A DNA stretch of 64,000 bases from Vacuolonema iberomarrocanum LEGE 07170 (GCA_015207365.1 JADEXA010000015.1:53497-117496); one strand, 5' to 3'. Numbered from the stretch's first letter, positions 27,550 through 37,289 are shown. Numbers and translations: made by a program. The notes: generated by a model from the sequence alone, not told the origin.

Positions 27550-29475
27550 ATGTTGATGTCGCTGCAAATTGAAAACTTTGCGCTGATTGACCGCCTCATG
27601 CTGGATTTGAGCGACGGCCTGAACGTGATGACCGGGGAGACCGGGGCGGGTAAGTCCATCATTCTGGATGCGTTGGATGCGGTGTTGGGCGGCAGGGTCA
27701 GCGGTCGCGCCATTCGCACAGGTGCAGAGCGGGCAACCATTGAGGCAACCTTTCGACTCGACGATACTCTGAAAGCCTGGTTGCAGTCTCAGGACATTGA
27801 GTTGCAGGGTGATGACGCGTTTCAGTGCAGCCGCGAAATGACCGCGAGTAAGGGCAGCCCCCGTAGCCGTTCGCGCATCAATGGCGTGGTGGTGAACAAG
27901 CAGCAGTTGGAATCGTTGCGCGATCGCCTCGTCGAAATTACGGCTCAGGGGCAAACGGTGCAACTGGGACAGCCGGGGTTGCAGCGGGCGTGGCTTGATG
28001 GCTTTGGGGGAGAGGCGATCGCCCAGCAGCGAGAGCAGGTTGCGACTGCCCATGCTGCGTACCAGCAGGCGAGTCAGGCACTCGAAAAACGGCGGCAGAT
28101 GGAGCAACAACGGCTGCAACAGCTCGATTTGTTCGACTATCAGGCCAAGGAACTGGCAGAGGCAAACCTGACCGAACCGGATGAGCTGAATCGTTTGGAG
28201 CAAGAGCGGCAGCGGCTCAGCCATGCCGTAGAGTTGCAGCAACAAAGCTACGAAGTGTATCAAGCGCTCTATCAAAACGACGATGGTAAAGCCTGTTCGG
28301 ATTTGCTAGGGCAAGCGGAGGCAACGCTGAATAGCATGGTGCGCTATGACACCGAGCTGCAGCCTATTTTGGAGATGGTGAGTGATGCGCTGGCGCAGGT
28401 GGAAGAGGCCGGACGCCAGATCAACGCCTACGGTGAAGATTTGGAAACCGATCCCGATCGCCTGACCGAAGTAGAAGCCCGGATTATTCACCTGAAAACT
28501 ATCTGCAAGAAATATGGGCCGACCCTGGAGGATGCGATCGCCTATGCCAAGCAGGTGCAGGCGGATCTGACCTCACTGACCGATGGTGGGCAGTCTGTTG
28601 AAGTGCTGGAACAGCAGGCGGAGGCACGGAGGGCTGAATTAGAGGGCTTATGTGCGGTGCTGACAGATCTGCGGCAGGCGGCAGCGGCGAAGTTGGAAGC
28701 GCAGTTGGTGGCGGAACTGAAGCCCCTGGCCATGGATAAGGTGCAGTTTCAGGTGAGCCTCACCCCGATTTCCCCCAATGCCAGTGGAGCGGATCGCATT
28801 ACCTTCTTGTTTAGCCCCAATCCGGGTGAGCTGTTGCAGCCCCTCTCGGATATTGCCTCGGGTGGGGAAATGAGTCGCTTTTTGTTGGCGCTGAAAGCCT
28901 GTTTTTCTCAGGTCGATCCGATTGGCACGATGGTGTTCGATGAAATTGATACCGGAGTGTCGGGGAAGGTGGCGCAGGCGATCGCCGAAAAGCTCTACCA
29001 GTTAGGACAGCGCCACCAGGTTCTCTGTGTCACCCACCAACCGCTGATTGCGGCTATGGCCACAACCCACTTTCGGGTGATGAAGCATGTGATTGATGCG
29101 CCTGTGGAGACTAATGGCAAGTCCGGTAAGTCCAGCCGCAAATCGAGTAAGGCAGCTCCCCCCAGTTCAGCAGAAGGGACGGTGGATGCGGGTGATGATG
29201 TGCGCACGGTGGTGCGGGTCACACCGCTTGCCGCTGCCGATCGCCAGCATGAAATTGCGGCCCTGGTTGGTGGCAACCCCACCGAAGCGGCATCCTTTGC
29301 CGAATCCCTGTTGACTCAAGCTGCAGACATTCGACAGGCGATCGCTCCCCCATCTGCTACGTCAAATGGGACGCACCCTCCGGATCCAGAGGAACTGCAG
29401 TCCACAACGCCACCCAAGCAATCGACCCGCAAGCGCACATCAACCAAACGTAAAACCTCGCGCTCCAAACCGTAA
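27550..29475 (+). CDS. recN: DNA repair protein RecN
   Basis: 641 residues from the ATG at 27550. It is an SMC-like ATPase: N-terminal LQIENFALIDRLMLDLSDGL and Walker A TGETGAGKSI, two coiled-coil stretches rich in Gln/Glu (about 165-240 and 325-375), then the ABC signature SGGEMSRFLLAL, Walker B MVFDEIDTGVSG and CVTHQP. RecN acts early in double-strand break repair. A Ser/Lys-rich insertion (about residues 520-545) and a basic tail ending KRKTSRSKP are additions to the bacterial core. The Uma2 gene follows by about 40 bases. Confidence 0.97.
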   Translation: MLMSLQIENFALIDRLMLDLSDGLNVMTGETGAGKSIILDALDAVLGGRVSGRAIRTGAERATIEATFRLDDTLKAWLQSQDIELQGDDAFQCSREMTASKGSPRSRSRINGVVVNKQQLESLRDRLVEITAQGQTVQLGQPGLQRAWLDGFGGEAIAQQREQVATAHAAYQQASQALEKRRQMEQQRLQQLDLFDYQAKELAEANLTEPDELNRLEQERQRLSHAVELQQQSYEVYQALYQNDDGKACSDLLGQAEATLNSMVRYDTELQPILEMVSDALAQVEEAGRQINAYGEDLETDPDRLTEVEARIIHLKTICKKYGPTLEDAIAYAKQVQADLTSLTDGGQSVEVLEQQAEARRAELEGLCAVLTDLRQAAAAKLEAQLVAELKPLAMDKVQFQVSLTPISPNASGADRITFLFSPNPGELLQPLSDIASGGEMSRFLLALKACFSQVDPIGTMVFDEIDTGVSGKVAQAIAEKLYQLGQRHQVLCVTHQPLIAAMATTHFRVMKHVIDAPVETNGKSGKSSRKSSKAAPPSSAEGTVDAGDDVRTVVRVTPLAAADRQHEIAALVGGNPTEAASFAESLLTQAADIRQAIAPPSATSNGTHPPDPEELQSTTPPKQSTRKRTSTKRKTSRSKP

Positions 29476-29516
29476 TTATTCAAAACGTAACTTAGCGAAT
29501 TGCCGTGAGCAGAACG

Positions 29517-30143
29517 ATGGTTCAAGCCTCGTCTAATGTCTTTACATTTGCAGAATACTTAACCTATGACGATGGCACCGACGCCTGCCACGAACTTGTG
29601 CGGGGGCAACTGCTTGCCATGACACCTCCAGCTTGGTCGCATGTAAAAATTGCCCGGTTTTTAGAAGATCTGTTTCGATCCGAGATTCGCCGTCTGGGTT
29701 CGCCTTGGGATGCCATCCGTGGAGATGTGGGACAACGAACCGGGGTTGCGGATTCTCGTTTACCCGATGTGTTGATTGCGCCTTCTGCGGATTTGGAGCA
29801 GTTGCGCGATCGCCCTGCCGTACTGGAAACGCCTGCATTACTGGTTGTCGAAGTTGTCAGCAAAAGCTCTGTGCGGGATGATTACCTTCACAAACTGGCA
29901 GAGTATGAAGCTATTGGTGTGCAGGAATATTGGCTGGTCGATTACTTAGCATTGGGGCCTTCCCGTTATCTTGGTATCCCTAAGGAACCAACGGTATTTG
30001 TCTACACCCTTATTGATGTGGATGCGATGGCTACAGGGCGAGAATATGCTCAGCCCCGCAAGTTTCAAGGGCGCGATCGCATTCAATCCCCACTTTTCCC
30101 TGAACTGCACGTCACGGCTTCTGCTATTTTTGAGGGCGAGTAG
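29517..30143 (+). CDS. Uma2 family (DUF820) endonuclease-like protein, first of three
   Basis: 208 residues from the ATG at 29517; a GTG at 29505 is also possible. It has the Uma2 pattern: FTFAEYLTYDDGTDACHELV, RLPDVLIAP, LVVEVVSKSS and YEAIGVQEYWLVD, corresponding to the E, D, E-x-V and Y-x-x-W elements of the PD-(D/E)XK fold. Uma2 genes are very numerous in cyanobacteria and their role is unsettled. It lies just after recN on the same strand. Confidence 0.9.
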   Translation: MVQASSNVFTFAEYLTYDDGTDACHELVRGQLLAMTPPAWSHVKIARFLEDLFRSEIRRLGSPWDAIRGDVGQRTGVADSRLPDVLIAPSADLEQLRDRPAVLETPALLVVEVVSKSSVRDDYLHKLAEYEAIGVQEYWLVDYLALGPSRYLGIPKEPTVFVYTLIDVDAMATGREYAQPRKFQGRDRIQSPLFPELHVTASAIFEGE

Positions 30144-30331
30144 GTTACCTTAATCACATTTGGTAATAAAAATCACAGGTTCGCTGGAACGAATGGATGC
30201 GAAGTACGTCCAGAGGATATAGCACTGAAGAGCTATTGTTTGACCATAATTTGTTTGACCATAATTTGGACGATGGCGTTGCTCTAGTGATCCCTGTTGA
30301 CTGTAATTTTTGCTTTACGAGGTATTTCTCA

Positions 30332-30757
30332 ATGGGCGGGATCAATAAAAATCGAAGGTTAAAATTGGCGGCTGTTGCACTGGGTAGTGCACTTGGCGTG
30401 ATCGGCATTGGAGCCATGTCTCCCATCCTGGCAGATACAGCACCTGTGGTGGTAGCACAATCGGCTTCCAACGAAGAAAGCGCTGTAGAATTTATCGATC
30501 TTATTTTTGCAGACCAGTACGATGCTGCGATGGACTACCTGCATCCGTTGCTGCGGTCGGATGGTGAAGAATCAATGATTGAACGGGCTCAAGAGTTTGA
30601 AACCCAAATTGGTGAGTTTCAGGAGCAGCAAGGGGTAGAAACGGTAGACAACGTCGTCCTCGTTGAAGCGGTGTTTGGAGAAACCTCCGACACGATTGTC
30701 GTCATCTTTGACGAAGATGGGTTGATCACGGGTGTTGATTTCCCTATCGAGCCATAA
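30332..30757 (+). CDS. Secreted hypothetical protein with DUF3887-like domain
   Basis: 141 residues from the ATG at 30332, which has GAGG nine bases upstream; the longer frame from 30197 crosses a tandem 16-bp repeat. A signal peptide (KLAAVALGSALGVIGIGAMS, cleavage near LADTAP or VVAQSAS) precedes a small acidic domain (FIDLIFADQYDAAMDYLHPL, VLVEAVFGETSDTIVVIFDE). That pattern resembles DUF3887-type secreted folds, but the match is uncertain. Probably periplasmic. Convergent with the coiled-coil gene, with palindrome B2 between. Confidence 0.65.
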   Translation: MGGINKNRRLKLAAVALGSALGVIGIGAMSPILADTAPVVVAQSASNEESAVEFIDLIFADQYDAAMDYLHPLLRSDGEESMIERAQEFETQIGEFQEQQGVETVDNVVLVEAVFGETSDTIVVIFDEDGLITGVDFPIEP

Positions 30758-30769
30758 GATTGCCATATT

Positions 30770-30868
30770 ACATTCGGTTAAAGAACCCAACTATCGCTTG
30801 TGGCCGCTGCACTGCAGCGGTCGCAAGCGATATCTGGGTTTTACGGCTAATTTAGCTGGATTGGATAT
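30770..30868. repeat. Palindromic element family B, copy 2
   Basis: The core hairpin runs 30784-30840 (AACCCA at one end, TGGGTT at the other) with a CCGCTGCA-C-TGCAGCGG tip and a few mismatches. AAAGAACCCAA at left and TTTACGGCTAATTTAGC at right align with copy 1 at 23420-23516. The right end nearly touches the stop codon of the minus-strand coiled-coil gene. Confidence 0.68.
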
Positions 30869-30873
30869 CAGAG

Positions 30874-32313
30874 TCAGCCAGACTGGCGACCGCGATAGAC
30901 CGCCTGCAAGATTCCCCATTGCTCGTCATCGCCAATCACCAGTTCTGCAAGTAGGGTGTACTGCCACTCGTAGAGCGGCATGTTGTCTTGAGCGATGCGC
31001 TGGTGCAGGTAGTGGATCTGATCGATCAGAGAAGCAGCGTCTTCCGGATCTTCCAGGAGCCAGGTGGCGAGGGGATGCTCCCACCCAGAAAGGAACTGTT
31101 GCATGAGGGCGCGATCGTCGGTGCCGACGAGTTGGGCGGGTCTCCCCGTGGCATAAAGCTGCTCTTCGTTGGGCTCTTGAGACGCTTGCAATGCTTTGGG
31201 ATCAAAGGTTTCCCAGCGCGGCACGATCAAAGAGGCAACGAATCCAAAGGCCATTTTGTTGTCAGGGTCGATCGAGATGCCGCCGATGTCGGACGGTCGA
31301 TCTCGTTCCACCAAAAAGTCGTAGAGGTGGGTAAAGAAGGGTTGGACAATTTCCTGCGTGATGACGCGACAGAGGCGATCGCCCACTTCCGAATAATCCG
31401 CATCGTTGAGCCAGGTTTGTTGATGGTGCAGCAAAAGTGCGCGACAAAGATTGTGCTGACTCCGTTCTTCCAGACAAAACCAGACCGTGCTACCGAGCTG
31501 TGCTTTCAGTCGACGTTCGACTGCATCCAGGTCAAGGGGCGGCGCAGTGGTCGATGAGGTTTCTGAGACGGGGGTGGAATCTTGCTCAGGAGTCATCGGG
31601 TCGTGCGGAGGAGGGGATGGTTCGGCAGCGGCGGGTGGGGCAGGCTCGGATGAGACGGAGGTGAGCTGAGCTTGGAGATTGGCCAGTTGGGACTGGAGGG
31701 CAGTGATTTGGCGATCGCGCTCTTGCAACAGTGCCATCGATGGGGGACTGGTGCGTTCCTCCAGTTGAGTTTGCAGATCGCGAACCTGTTGCTGGAGGGT
31801 GGCGATTTTCTGCTCTTTTTGGGGATCGGGCGTGATGGGAGGATGGCGCTGTAGGTCGGCCACTTGCGTTTGTAGCGCGGCGATTTGTTGGTGTAGCGCG
31901 GCAATTTGCTGGTCTTTCTGCTGGAGTTGCTCAGAGGTTGGGGCGGTCGTGGATTGGCTTTGCAGTTGTGCCACCTGACTTTGGAGTCCGGCGATTTGTT
32001 GATGTAGTGCGGCGATCTGTTGCTCTTTTTGTTGGAGATCTTGGGGAATAGGGGCGATCGCAACTTGCTGCTGCAATTCGGTAATCTGCCGCTGTAGACC
32101 CACAATTTGTTGCTCAAGGGCGGCAGTTTGCTGGTGCTGCTCCAGGAGTTCAGCCGATGCTTGGCTGAGTTGTTGCCGATATCGTTCTGCTTGGATATTC
32201 GCGGTCGCCGCATCCGCTGCGGCACCTCCGTCCTCCAGGTTTTGCAGCCGTTGCATCAACTCTAGAATTTGTTGATCTTTAGCGGCAATCAATTGGTCTT
32301 TTTTTTTATCCAA
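30874..32313 (-). CDS. Coiled-coil protein of unknown function
   Basis: 479 residues. Residues 1-220 are a long Gln-rich coiled coil built from repeats of the type QQKEQQIAALHQQIAGLQSQ. A Pro/Ser linker (220-255) and a roughly 220-residue C-terminal globular domain follow, with Trp- and Arg-rich segments such as VERRLKAQLGSTVWFCLEER. I do not recognise the C-terminal domain. The start overlaps the 3' end of recJ by 25 bases on the same strand, suggesting translational coupling, although no functional link to RecJ is known to me. Confidence 0.8.
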   Translation of the reverse strand: MDKKKDQLIAAKDQQILELMQRLQNLEDGGAAADAATANIQAERYRQQLSQASAELLEQHQQTAALEQQIVGLQRQITELQQQVAIAPIPQDLQQKEQQIAALHQQIAGLQSQVAQLQSQSTTAPTSEQLQQKDQQIAALHQQIAALQTQVADLQRHPPITPDPQKEQKIATLQQQVRDLQTQLEERTSPPSMALLQERDRQITALQSQLANLQAQLTSVSSEPAPPAAAEPSPPPHDPMTPEQDSTPVSETSSTTAPPLDLDAVERRLKAQLGSTVWFCLEERSQHNLCRALLLHHQQTWLNDADYSEVGDRLCRVITQEIVQPFFTHLYDFLVERDRPSDIGGISIDPDNKMAFGFVASLIVPRWETFDPKALQASQEPNEEQLYATGRPAQLVGTDDRALMQQFLSGWEHPLATWLLEDPEDAASLIDQIHYLHQRIAQDNMPLYEWQYTLLAELVIGDDEQWGILQAVYRGRQSG

Positions 32314-34532
32314 TCGTCCTTTTCAGACAGTTGGAGAGCGTTGAGAGCCGATTGCATCAAGCTGGCGTAGAAAGGTTGTGTCAGGTCAACCCATTCCGCT
32401 TCGCCTCCGGTGCGAGTAAGCTGACCACGCTTTTCCTTGGGTGCGATGGTGAGCAGGTTACCCTCGGCATTGTGGATTTGCAGAATGCGGCTGGTGGCCT
32501 GGGGCACGACGCGGCACCGATAGCGGCGACGGTTGAACACAAATGGTACGCCGGGTAACTCCGCCGGAAGATTAGCCGCACGAGCTGCATTGGGGGATGG
32601 AAAGAGTGCAAGTTGGGGAGCAGGCTTTTGTGGCAGCGCAGCAGCAGAGGATTGTGAGATTGAGGAGGGTGGAATTGGAGCTTGAGTTGTTGCAGCAGGA
32701 ATGGTGGTTTGAACCTTAGGAGGGGGGATTTGACCCGTTCCATTTGCGGGAAGGCGGAGACCGACCAACTCAAGCTCAATACTGCGTTTGCCGTTCCACT
32801 CGTTAAGCCGCAACTTGTAGGCAATATCCACACGGTTCGGGATGGGGCAATGGTCGCCCATGCGCCAGCCGATCGCCTTCAGCGCTACGTTTGGATTATC
32901 GTCTTCTGCCACCAGCAATCGCAGATGCGCACGGTTCTGACCCATCCCCTGCTGTTCCAGCACTCGCACATTGGGGGTCCAAAAAACCGGGTCAGGATTC
33001 TGAATGCCGCAGGGATGCAACTGGTCAATTTGTTGGTATAGCTCGAACGTGAGGTCTTTCAGAGACGTCTGCACATCTATTGTGACTAGGGGTTTGAGGT
33101 GCTCCGGCTGGAGATGCTGATTGGCGAAACGGACGAGGCGCGATCGCATTACCTCTAGGTTCTCAGCCTTCAAAGAGAAGCCCCCGGCAGCTCGGTGTCC
33201 GCCAAATTTTTCCAGGATCCCGGCGCAAGCTTGCAGGCCATCAAACACATTGAACTCGGGAATTCCTCGCGCCGAGCCACGCACATGCTGCCGCGCCTCG
33301 TCTTCGTAGATACCGATGAATACTGGAACGCCGTAGCGCTCCACCAGCCGCGAGGCCACAATGCCGATGACGCCGTGGTGCCATTCCGGCTGCACCAGCA
33401 GGAGGACGCGATCGCGCAGCAAATCTGGTGGGTTGGCCTGAAGATGGGCGATCGCCTCTTGTTCAATCAACTCGCACAGTCGCCGCCGTAGCTGGTTGAT
33501 TTCCTCACAACGCAACGCTTTCTCCAGCGCAACGCCAGAATCATCAGTCGTCAGCAGGTCAATGACAATTTGTGGATCCGCGAGGCGTCCCACCGCATTG
33601 ATCCGGGGACCGAGGCGAAAGCCAATGGCCTCGGGTTTGAGGGATCCGTTCTCTTCGTTTACCCCAGTCACCTGATTGAGGGCTTGTACCCCGGCCAGTC
33701 GTGAGTTGGGCAGTAACCCCAGCCCTCGGCGCACCCAGCGACGATTCACCCCGGTTAATGGTGCGAGATCGGCGATCGTGCCTAGGGTGAACAGCTCTAG
33801 CAGGGGCGCGGTCATTTCTTGGGTCTGCCGCATAATCTGCGCCAGAGAAACCGCCAGCAGATAGGCGACGCCGACCCCTGCTACGCCTCGGTAAGGCGAC
33901 TCTTCCCGAATCAGCTTGGGGTTGAGGATAGCGTTGGCGTTGGGGAGTTCTGGCGGGAGGTCGTGATGGTCAGTAATCAGCACGGCCAGTCCCAATTCGC
34001 GGGCATAGGCGACGGGGTCATGCGCGGCGATGCCGTTATCCACCGTGAGGATGAGCTGCACACCCTGTTGCCGGAAGTCATCCACAATTCGACGGTTGAT
34101 GCCATAGCCTTCCTGCATTCGGCTGGGAATGGCTTGCACCACCTGTCCACCCAGCGCTCGGAGGGCTCGGAGGAGCAGAGCAGTACTGGTCATCCCGTCG
34201 GCATCGTAGTCGCCGCAAATGCCAATAAGCTGCCCTTGGGCGATCGCCCCCTGCAATAAGGCAATGGCCTTGGCCAGGTCGGGAAAATCCTCAGCGGGCG
34301 ACGGCAACACCTGCAACTCTGGCTGCAAAAACACCTGCGCTGCCTCCGGGGTATCGATCCCGCGATTGAGCAACACCTGGGTCAGATAGGGATGCAACTG
34401 CACCGACTGCGCCAACGCGATGGCGGCCTCTCGTTGTGGCGTTGCGAGCGCCCATCGCTGTTGCGGCAGCGAGCGATCGCCCAAGGCATTTCCAGAATTG
34501 GCAGAGTTGGTCGGAACGTTATTCACAAGCAA
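32289..34532 (-). CDS. recJ: Single-stranded-DNA-specific exonuclease RecJ
   Basis: 747 residues. DHH-family phosphoesterase motifs are present: GICGDYDADGMTSTALL (motif I), TVDNGIAA, ITDHHDLPPELP (the DHH box) and NPKL. The DHHA1 region has KFGGHRAAGGFSL, followed by an OB-fold part (HLRLLVAEDD). RecJ degrades single-stranded DNA 5' to 3' in recombination and mismatch repair. The C-terminal 150 residues (a Pro/Ala/Gln linker and a small domain ending FYASLMQSALNALQLSE) are an extension beyond the E. coli-type enzyme of about 577 residues. Confidence 0.96.
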   Translation of the reverse strand: MLVNNVPTNSANSGNALGDRSLPQQRWALATPQREAAIALAQSVQLHPYLTQVLLNRGIDTPEAAQVFLQPELQVLPSPAEDFPDLAKAIALLQGAIAQGQLIGICGDYDADGMTSTALLLRALRALGGQVVQAIPSRMQEGYGINRRIVDDFRQQGVQLILTVDNGIAAHDPVAYARELGLAVLITDHHDLPPELPNANAILNPKLIREESPYRGVAGVGVAYLLAVSLAQIMRQTQEMTAPLLELFTLGTIADLAPLTGVNRRWVRRGLGLLPNSRLAGVQALNQVTGVNEENGSLKPEAIGFRLGPRINAVGRLADPQIVIDLLTTDDSGVALEKALRCEEINQLRRRLCELIEQEAIAHLQANPPDLLRDRVLLLVQPEWHHGVIGIVASRLVERYGVPVFIGIYEDEARQHVRGSARGIPEFNVFDGLQACAGILEKFGGHRAAGGFSLKAENLEVMRSRLVRFANQHLQPEHLKPLVTIDVQTSLKDLTFELYQQIDQLHPCGIQNPDPVFWTPNVRVLEQQGMGQNRAHLRLLVAEDDNPNVALKAIGWRMGDHCPIPNRVDIAYKLRLNEWNGKRSIELELVGLRLPANGTGQIPPPKVQTTIPAATTQAPIPPSSISQSSAAALPQKPAPQLALFPSPNAARAANLPAELPGVPFVFNRRRYRCRVVPQATSRILQIHNAEGNLLTIAPKEKRGQLTRTGGEAEWVDLTQPFYASLMQSALNALQLSEKDDWIKKKTN

Positions 34533-34652
34533 TCAAGGCTATCCACCGCCCCTCAATGATAAAAGACGAATCCAATCGCGGAAACAGATGTTTGCTCTGG
34601 TGTCACAAAGCTGCGTAATGAGGAGAGGGGAGCGGGCGATCGCCTGCAAAGC

Positions 34653-35231
34653 TCACGCCAAAATGCGAGTTAGCTCTAGCACCAAGCCTGGAAGTACAGC
34701 TTCTCCCAAAAGCTTCTGTGGCGCTTGCAGAATTTCGACAGGTTGCCCGTTTCGATAAATTTCAACCTGCTGATCTTGAGGATTGATTAGCCAACCGAGA
34801 CGCACACCGTTGTCCTGATACTCCTGCATTTTGGCTTGGATGGTGGACAGGCGATCGCTGGCAGAGCGCAATTCAAGAACGAAATCGGGTGCCAGGGGCG
34901 GAAATCTTTCCCGATCTTCTGGGCTGAGGGCTTCCCACCGACTGCGCTCGACCCAGGCAGCATCGGGCGATCGCTCGGCACCGTTGGGCAATTTGAAACA
35001 GGTAGAAGAGTCAAAGGTATAACCCAGACGGGCTTGACGGTTCCAAATGTTCAAATCTGTCGTCAACTCCGCATTACGGCGACCACTCTCGCCCCCTGTC
35101 GGTGACAGGACGATCAATTCTCCTTTGGCGGATCGCTCAAATTTGACATCAGGATTTGCCTGACAAAGCTGATAAAACGCCTCATCGGTAAGAATGCCAA
35201 CCGGATCAAGGGTAATCGTGAAAGCCGTCAT
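34653..35231 (-). CDS. Uma2 family (DUF820) endonuclease-like protein, second of three
   Basis: 192 residues. LTDEAFYQLCQANPDVKFER, the GGESGRRNAELT loop, SPDAAWVERSRW, FVLELRSASD and VRLGWLINPQDQQVEIYR are standard for this PD-(D/E)XK-like family. It is only distantly similar to the copies at 29517 and 40771, so these are not recent duplicates. It stands between recJ and the FosA-like gene on the same strand, with a separate upstream region. Confidence 0.92.
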   Translation of the reverse strand: MTAFTITLDPVGILTDEAFYQLCQANPDVKFERSAKGELIVLSPTGGESGRRNAELTTDLNIWNRQARLGYTFDSSTCFKLPNGAERSPDAAWVERSRWEALSPEDRERFPPLAPDFVLELRSASDRLSTIQAKMQEYQDNGVRLGWLINPQDQQVEIYRNGQPVEILQAPQKLLGEAVLPGLVLELTRILA

Positions 35232-35362
35232 AACGAGGCAAGCCCCCGCTCATTTACTGTGATTCTAATTGGTTCTCAGGCTTGATGCCCCCAGCTCTCC
35301 CACGAGCAAATCAGTCCCCTTCGGCCAATGTGCTAGAGACCCTTCATTGCGTTTGCAGCCGT

Positions 35363-35773
35363 TTAACAGAAAAACTCTAACCCTTCCCATGGTTGGACTT
35401 TGGCTGCTTTAAGACGTGCTGCTAGATCAGAAACATGAATTTCTAGCTTGTGTCCGTTGGGATCTGTGAAGTAAAAGGATGCCCCCTCTGATCGATTCTC
35501 CTGCCAACTCTCTACCCCTGCTGTTTGGAGCTTGTGAACCATCGTTTCAAACTCTGCCGGAGAAACCGTGAAGGCGATATGGGTATATTCCGGCAGGGCT
35601 TGCTCCCGTACATGGGGTTCCATAATCAGCGCTAGCCACAGCTCGCCCGCCAGCATGTAAGCCCCTTTCGGCCACTTTGCCACGGGTCGGCATCCCAACA
35701 CCTCGGTGTAGAACGCATAGGATGCTTCCAGATCCTTGACGGACAGGGTGATATGGTTGATGCCTGTAATCAT
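35363..35773 (-). CDS. FosA-like glyoxalase-fold thiol transferase
   Basis: 136 residues, two VOC beta-alpha-beta modules. It follows FosA closely: the start GINHITLSVKDL with His7 and Thr9, YTHIAF with His65, the ENRSEGASFYFTDPNGHKLE segment with the potassium-loop serines and the third metal ligand Glu111, and the tail WEGLEFF. FosA enzymes inactivate the antibiotic fosfomycin by adding glutathione using Mn2+ and K+. Chromosomal homologues may serve other electrophiles. A good ribosome-binding site (AGGAGA) precedes the ATG. The next gene on the strand is an exporter. Confidence 0.85.
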   Translation of the reverse strand: MITGINHITLSVKDLEASYAFYTEVLGCRPVAKWPKGAYMLAGELWLALIMEPHVREQALPEYTHIAFTVSPAEFETMVHKLQTAGVESWQENRSEGASFYFTDPNGHKLEIHVSDLAARLKAAKVQPWEGLEFFC

Positions 35774-35832
35774 GGATGGTTCTCCTGGAACGAGACATTA
35801 TGGATGATTCTCATGCATCGTTGGCCTTTTGC

Positions 35833-36708
35833 TTATATGGAGTCTAGCGGTGGTTTGTGAATTGCTACACCAATCATCACGAGTAAAATGCCGAGGAGAT
35901 CTCTTGACGTTGGGATCTGACCCAGCACAATGGCACCCACGATGGTTGCCGTCGCAGGCAACAAGGCGAGCAAGAGCGCGAAGGTATTGCGTGGCAACCG
36001 AGCCATCGCAAGCTGGTCACAAATGTAAGGAATGACGGATGAACTCACCCCAACCCCAATCCCTGCAAGGATGAGCGCAGGGTAGGAAAAGGCAGCGATC
36101 GCCTCAGAGAAGCCAATGGGCATCACAAAAATGAACGCGGCTGCCATGGCGGCACCCAAACGTCCTACCCCTTCTCCCGCCCCTTGTCTTGCAATGCGGT
36201 GCCCCAGCACGATGTAGGTCATGAAGAGGAGCCCGTTCACAATGGCATAGGTCAGCCCTAGCGGATCGCTAGACCAACGCACATCGGTCAGAATCAGGAC
36301 GCCTGTGATCGCCAGTGATAAGGCAACGTAGTTGTGTGCCGATCGTAAGCCAAACAGGGCGATCGCAATCGTGCCAACAAACTCGATCGCCGCGACCAAA
36401 CTTAGGGGCAAACGGTCAATGGCTAGGTAAAACGAGCTGTTCATCAGCGCCAAACATGCACCCAGTAAGAGCAGCAAAACCACAACGTCTCGACTGACTG
36501 AGCGAAACGTTTTCCAGGGCTTTGTCCATAGGGCAAAAATCAATGCGGCACTGGTAATGCGAAACCAGGCCACTCCTAAGACACCAATCTGCTGAAAAAG
36601 CAGTACGGCAAATGAGGGGCCGAGATAGTGAAAGATCGCACTAATGATGAACCAAAGATGCGGTGGTGCGGCTTCCACCCTAGACACGAAAACTCTTGGT
36701 AATTTCAT
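35833..36708 (-). CDS. EamA/DMT-family exporter, RhtA-like
   Basis: 291 residues with about ten membrane helices in two EamA halves. The second half (GIGVGVSSSVIPYICDQLAM, RLPRNTFALLLALLPATATI) resembles the threonine/homoserine exporter RhtA. The family exports amino acids or related metabolites using the proton gradient. It is divergent from an Lrp/AsnC regulator 104 bases away, the classical arrangement for an amino-acid exporter controlled by its substrate. The exact substrate is unknown. Confidence 0.88.
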   Translation of the reverse strand: MKLPRVFVSRVEAAPPHLWFIISAIFHYLGPSFAVLLFQQIGVLGVAWFRITSAALIFALWTKPWKTFRSVSRDVVVLLLLLGACLALMNSSFYLAIDRLPLSLVAAIEFVGTIAIALFGLRSAHNYVALSLAITGVLILTDVRWSSDPLGLTYAIVNGLLFMTYIVLGHRIARQGAGEGVGRLGAAMAAAFIFVMPIGFSEAIAAFSYPALILAGIGVGVSSSVIPYICDQLAMARLPRNTFALLLALLPATATIVGAIVLGQIPTSRDLLGILLVMIGVAIHKPPLDSI

Positions 36709-36812
36709 GCATTTCTTGGTATTAAATGCACTGATGGTATCAACGTCTTCTTGATGGTTGTATACGGCTCTAAAGGTAAATTAGAGTTTTTGCCTAAGAA
36801 ATAGAGGAAATT

Positions 36813-37289
36813 ATGAAAAAACGCCTTCGTCTACAAAAAGCGAAGTTAGACAACGTAGATATTCAATTGCTCTATGCATTGAGAACTGATGCCAGAACCT
36901 CTATTGCAGACCTAGCGCGATCGCTCAATATGTCTGCGCCCAGTGTCTCTGAACGTTTACGTCGGCTAGAAGAATCTGGAATTATTCAAAATTTCACCAT
37001 TGAAGTTGACCCAAAAATACTTGGCTATTCTCTAGCTTTCTATATTCGAATTCGTCCCTTGCCGGGACAACTTGAAAGAGTCGTTTCTATGATTGTGGAT
37101 ATGGAGGAAATCGTGGAATGCGATCGCGTTACAGGAGATGACTGTTTCATTGCCAGAGCATATGTCAAATCGGCTGAAGCTCTTGAACCAATCATCGATC
37201 GATTAATTCCATACGCTCAAACCAATACATCAATGATTCAATCATCACCGATTAAGCGGCGATTGCCTCCTTTGGTGGAGAATGTTTAA
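36813..37289 (+). CDS. Lrp/AsnC family transcriptional regulator
   Basis: 158 residues. The N-terminal winged helix-turn-helix ([40 protein letters not shown]) is followed by the RAM ligand domain ([39 protein letters not shown]). GAGG lies five bases before the ATG. It most likely controls the divergent RhtA-like exporter in response to an amino acid, by inference from the layout. Confidence 0.93.
   Translation: MKKRLRLQKAKLDNVDIQLLYALRTDARTSIADLARSLNMSAPSVSERLRRLEESGIIQNFTIEVDPKILGYSLAFYIRIRPLPGQLERVVSMIVDMEEIVECDRVTGDDCFIARAYVKSAEALEPIIDRLIPYAQTNTSMIQSSPIKRRLPPLVENV

Noticed and set aside
30230..30331. N-terminal extension of the secreted protein and tandem TTTGACCATAATT repeat
   Set aside because: The 16-bp tandem repeat lies upstream of the ATG with a good ribosome-binding site at 30332 and the extension would destroy the signal peptide.
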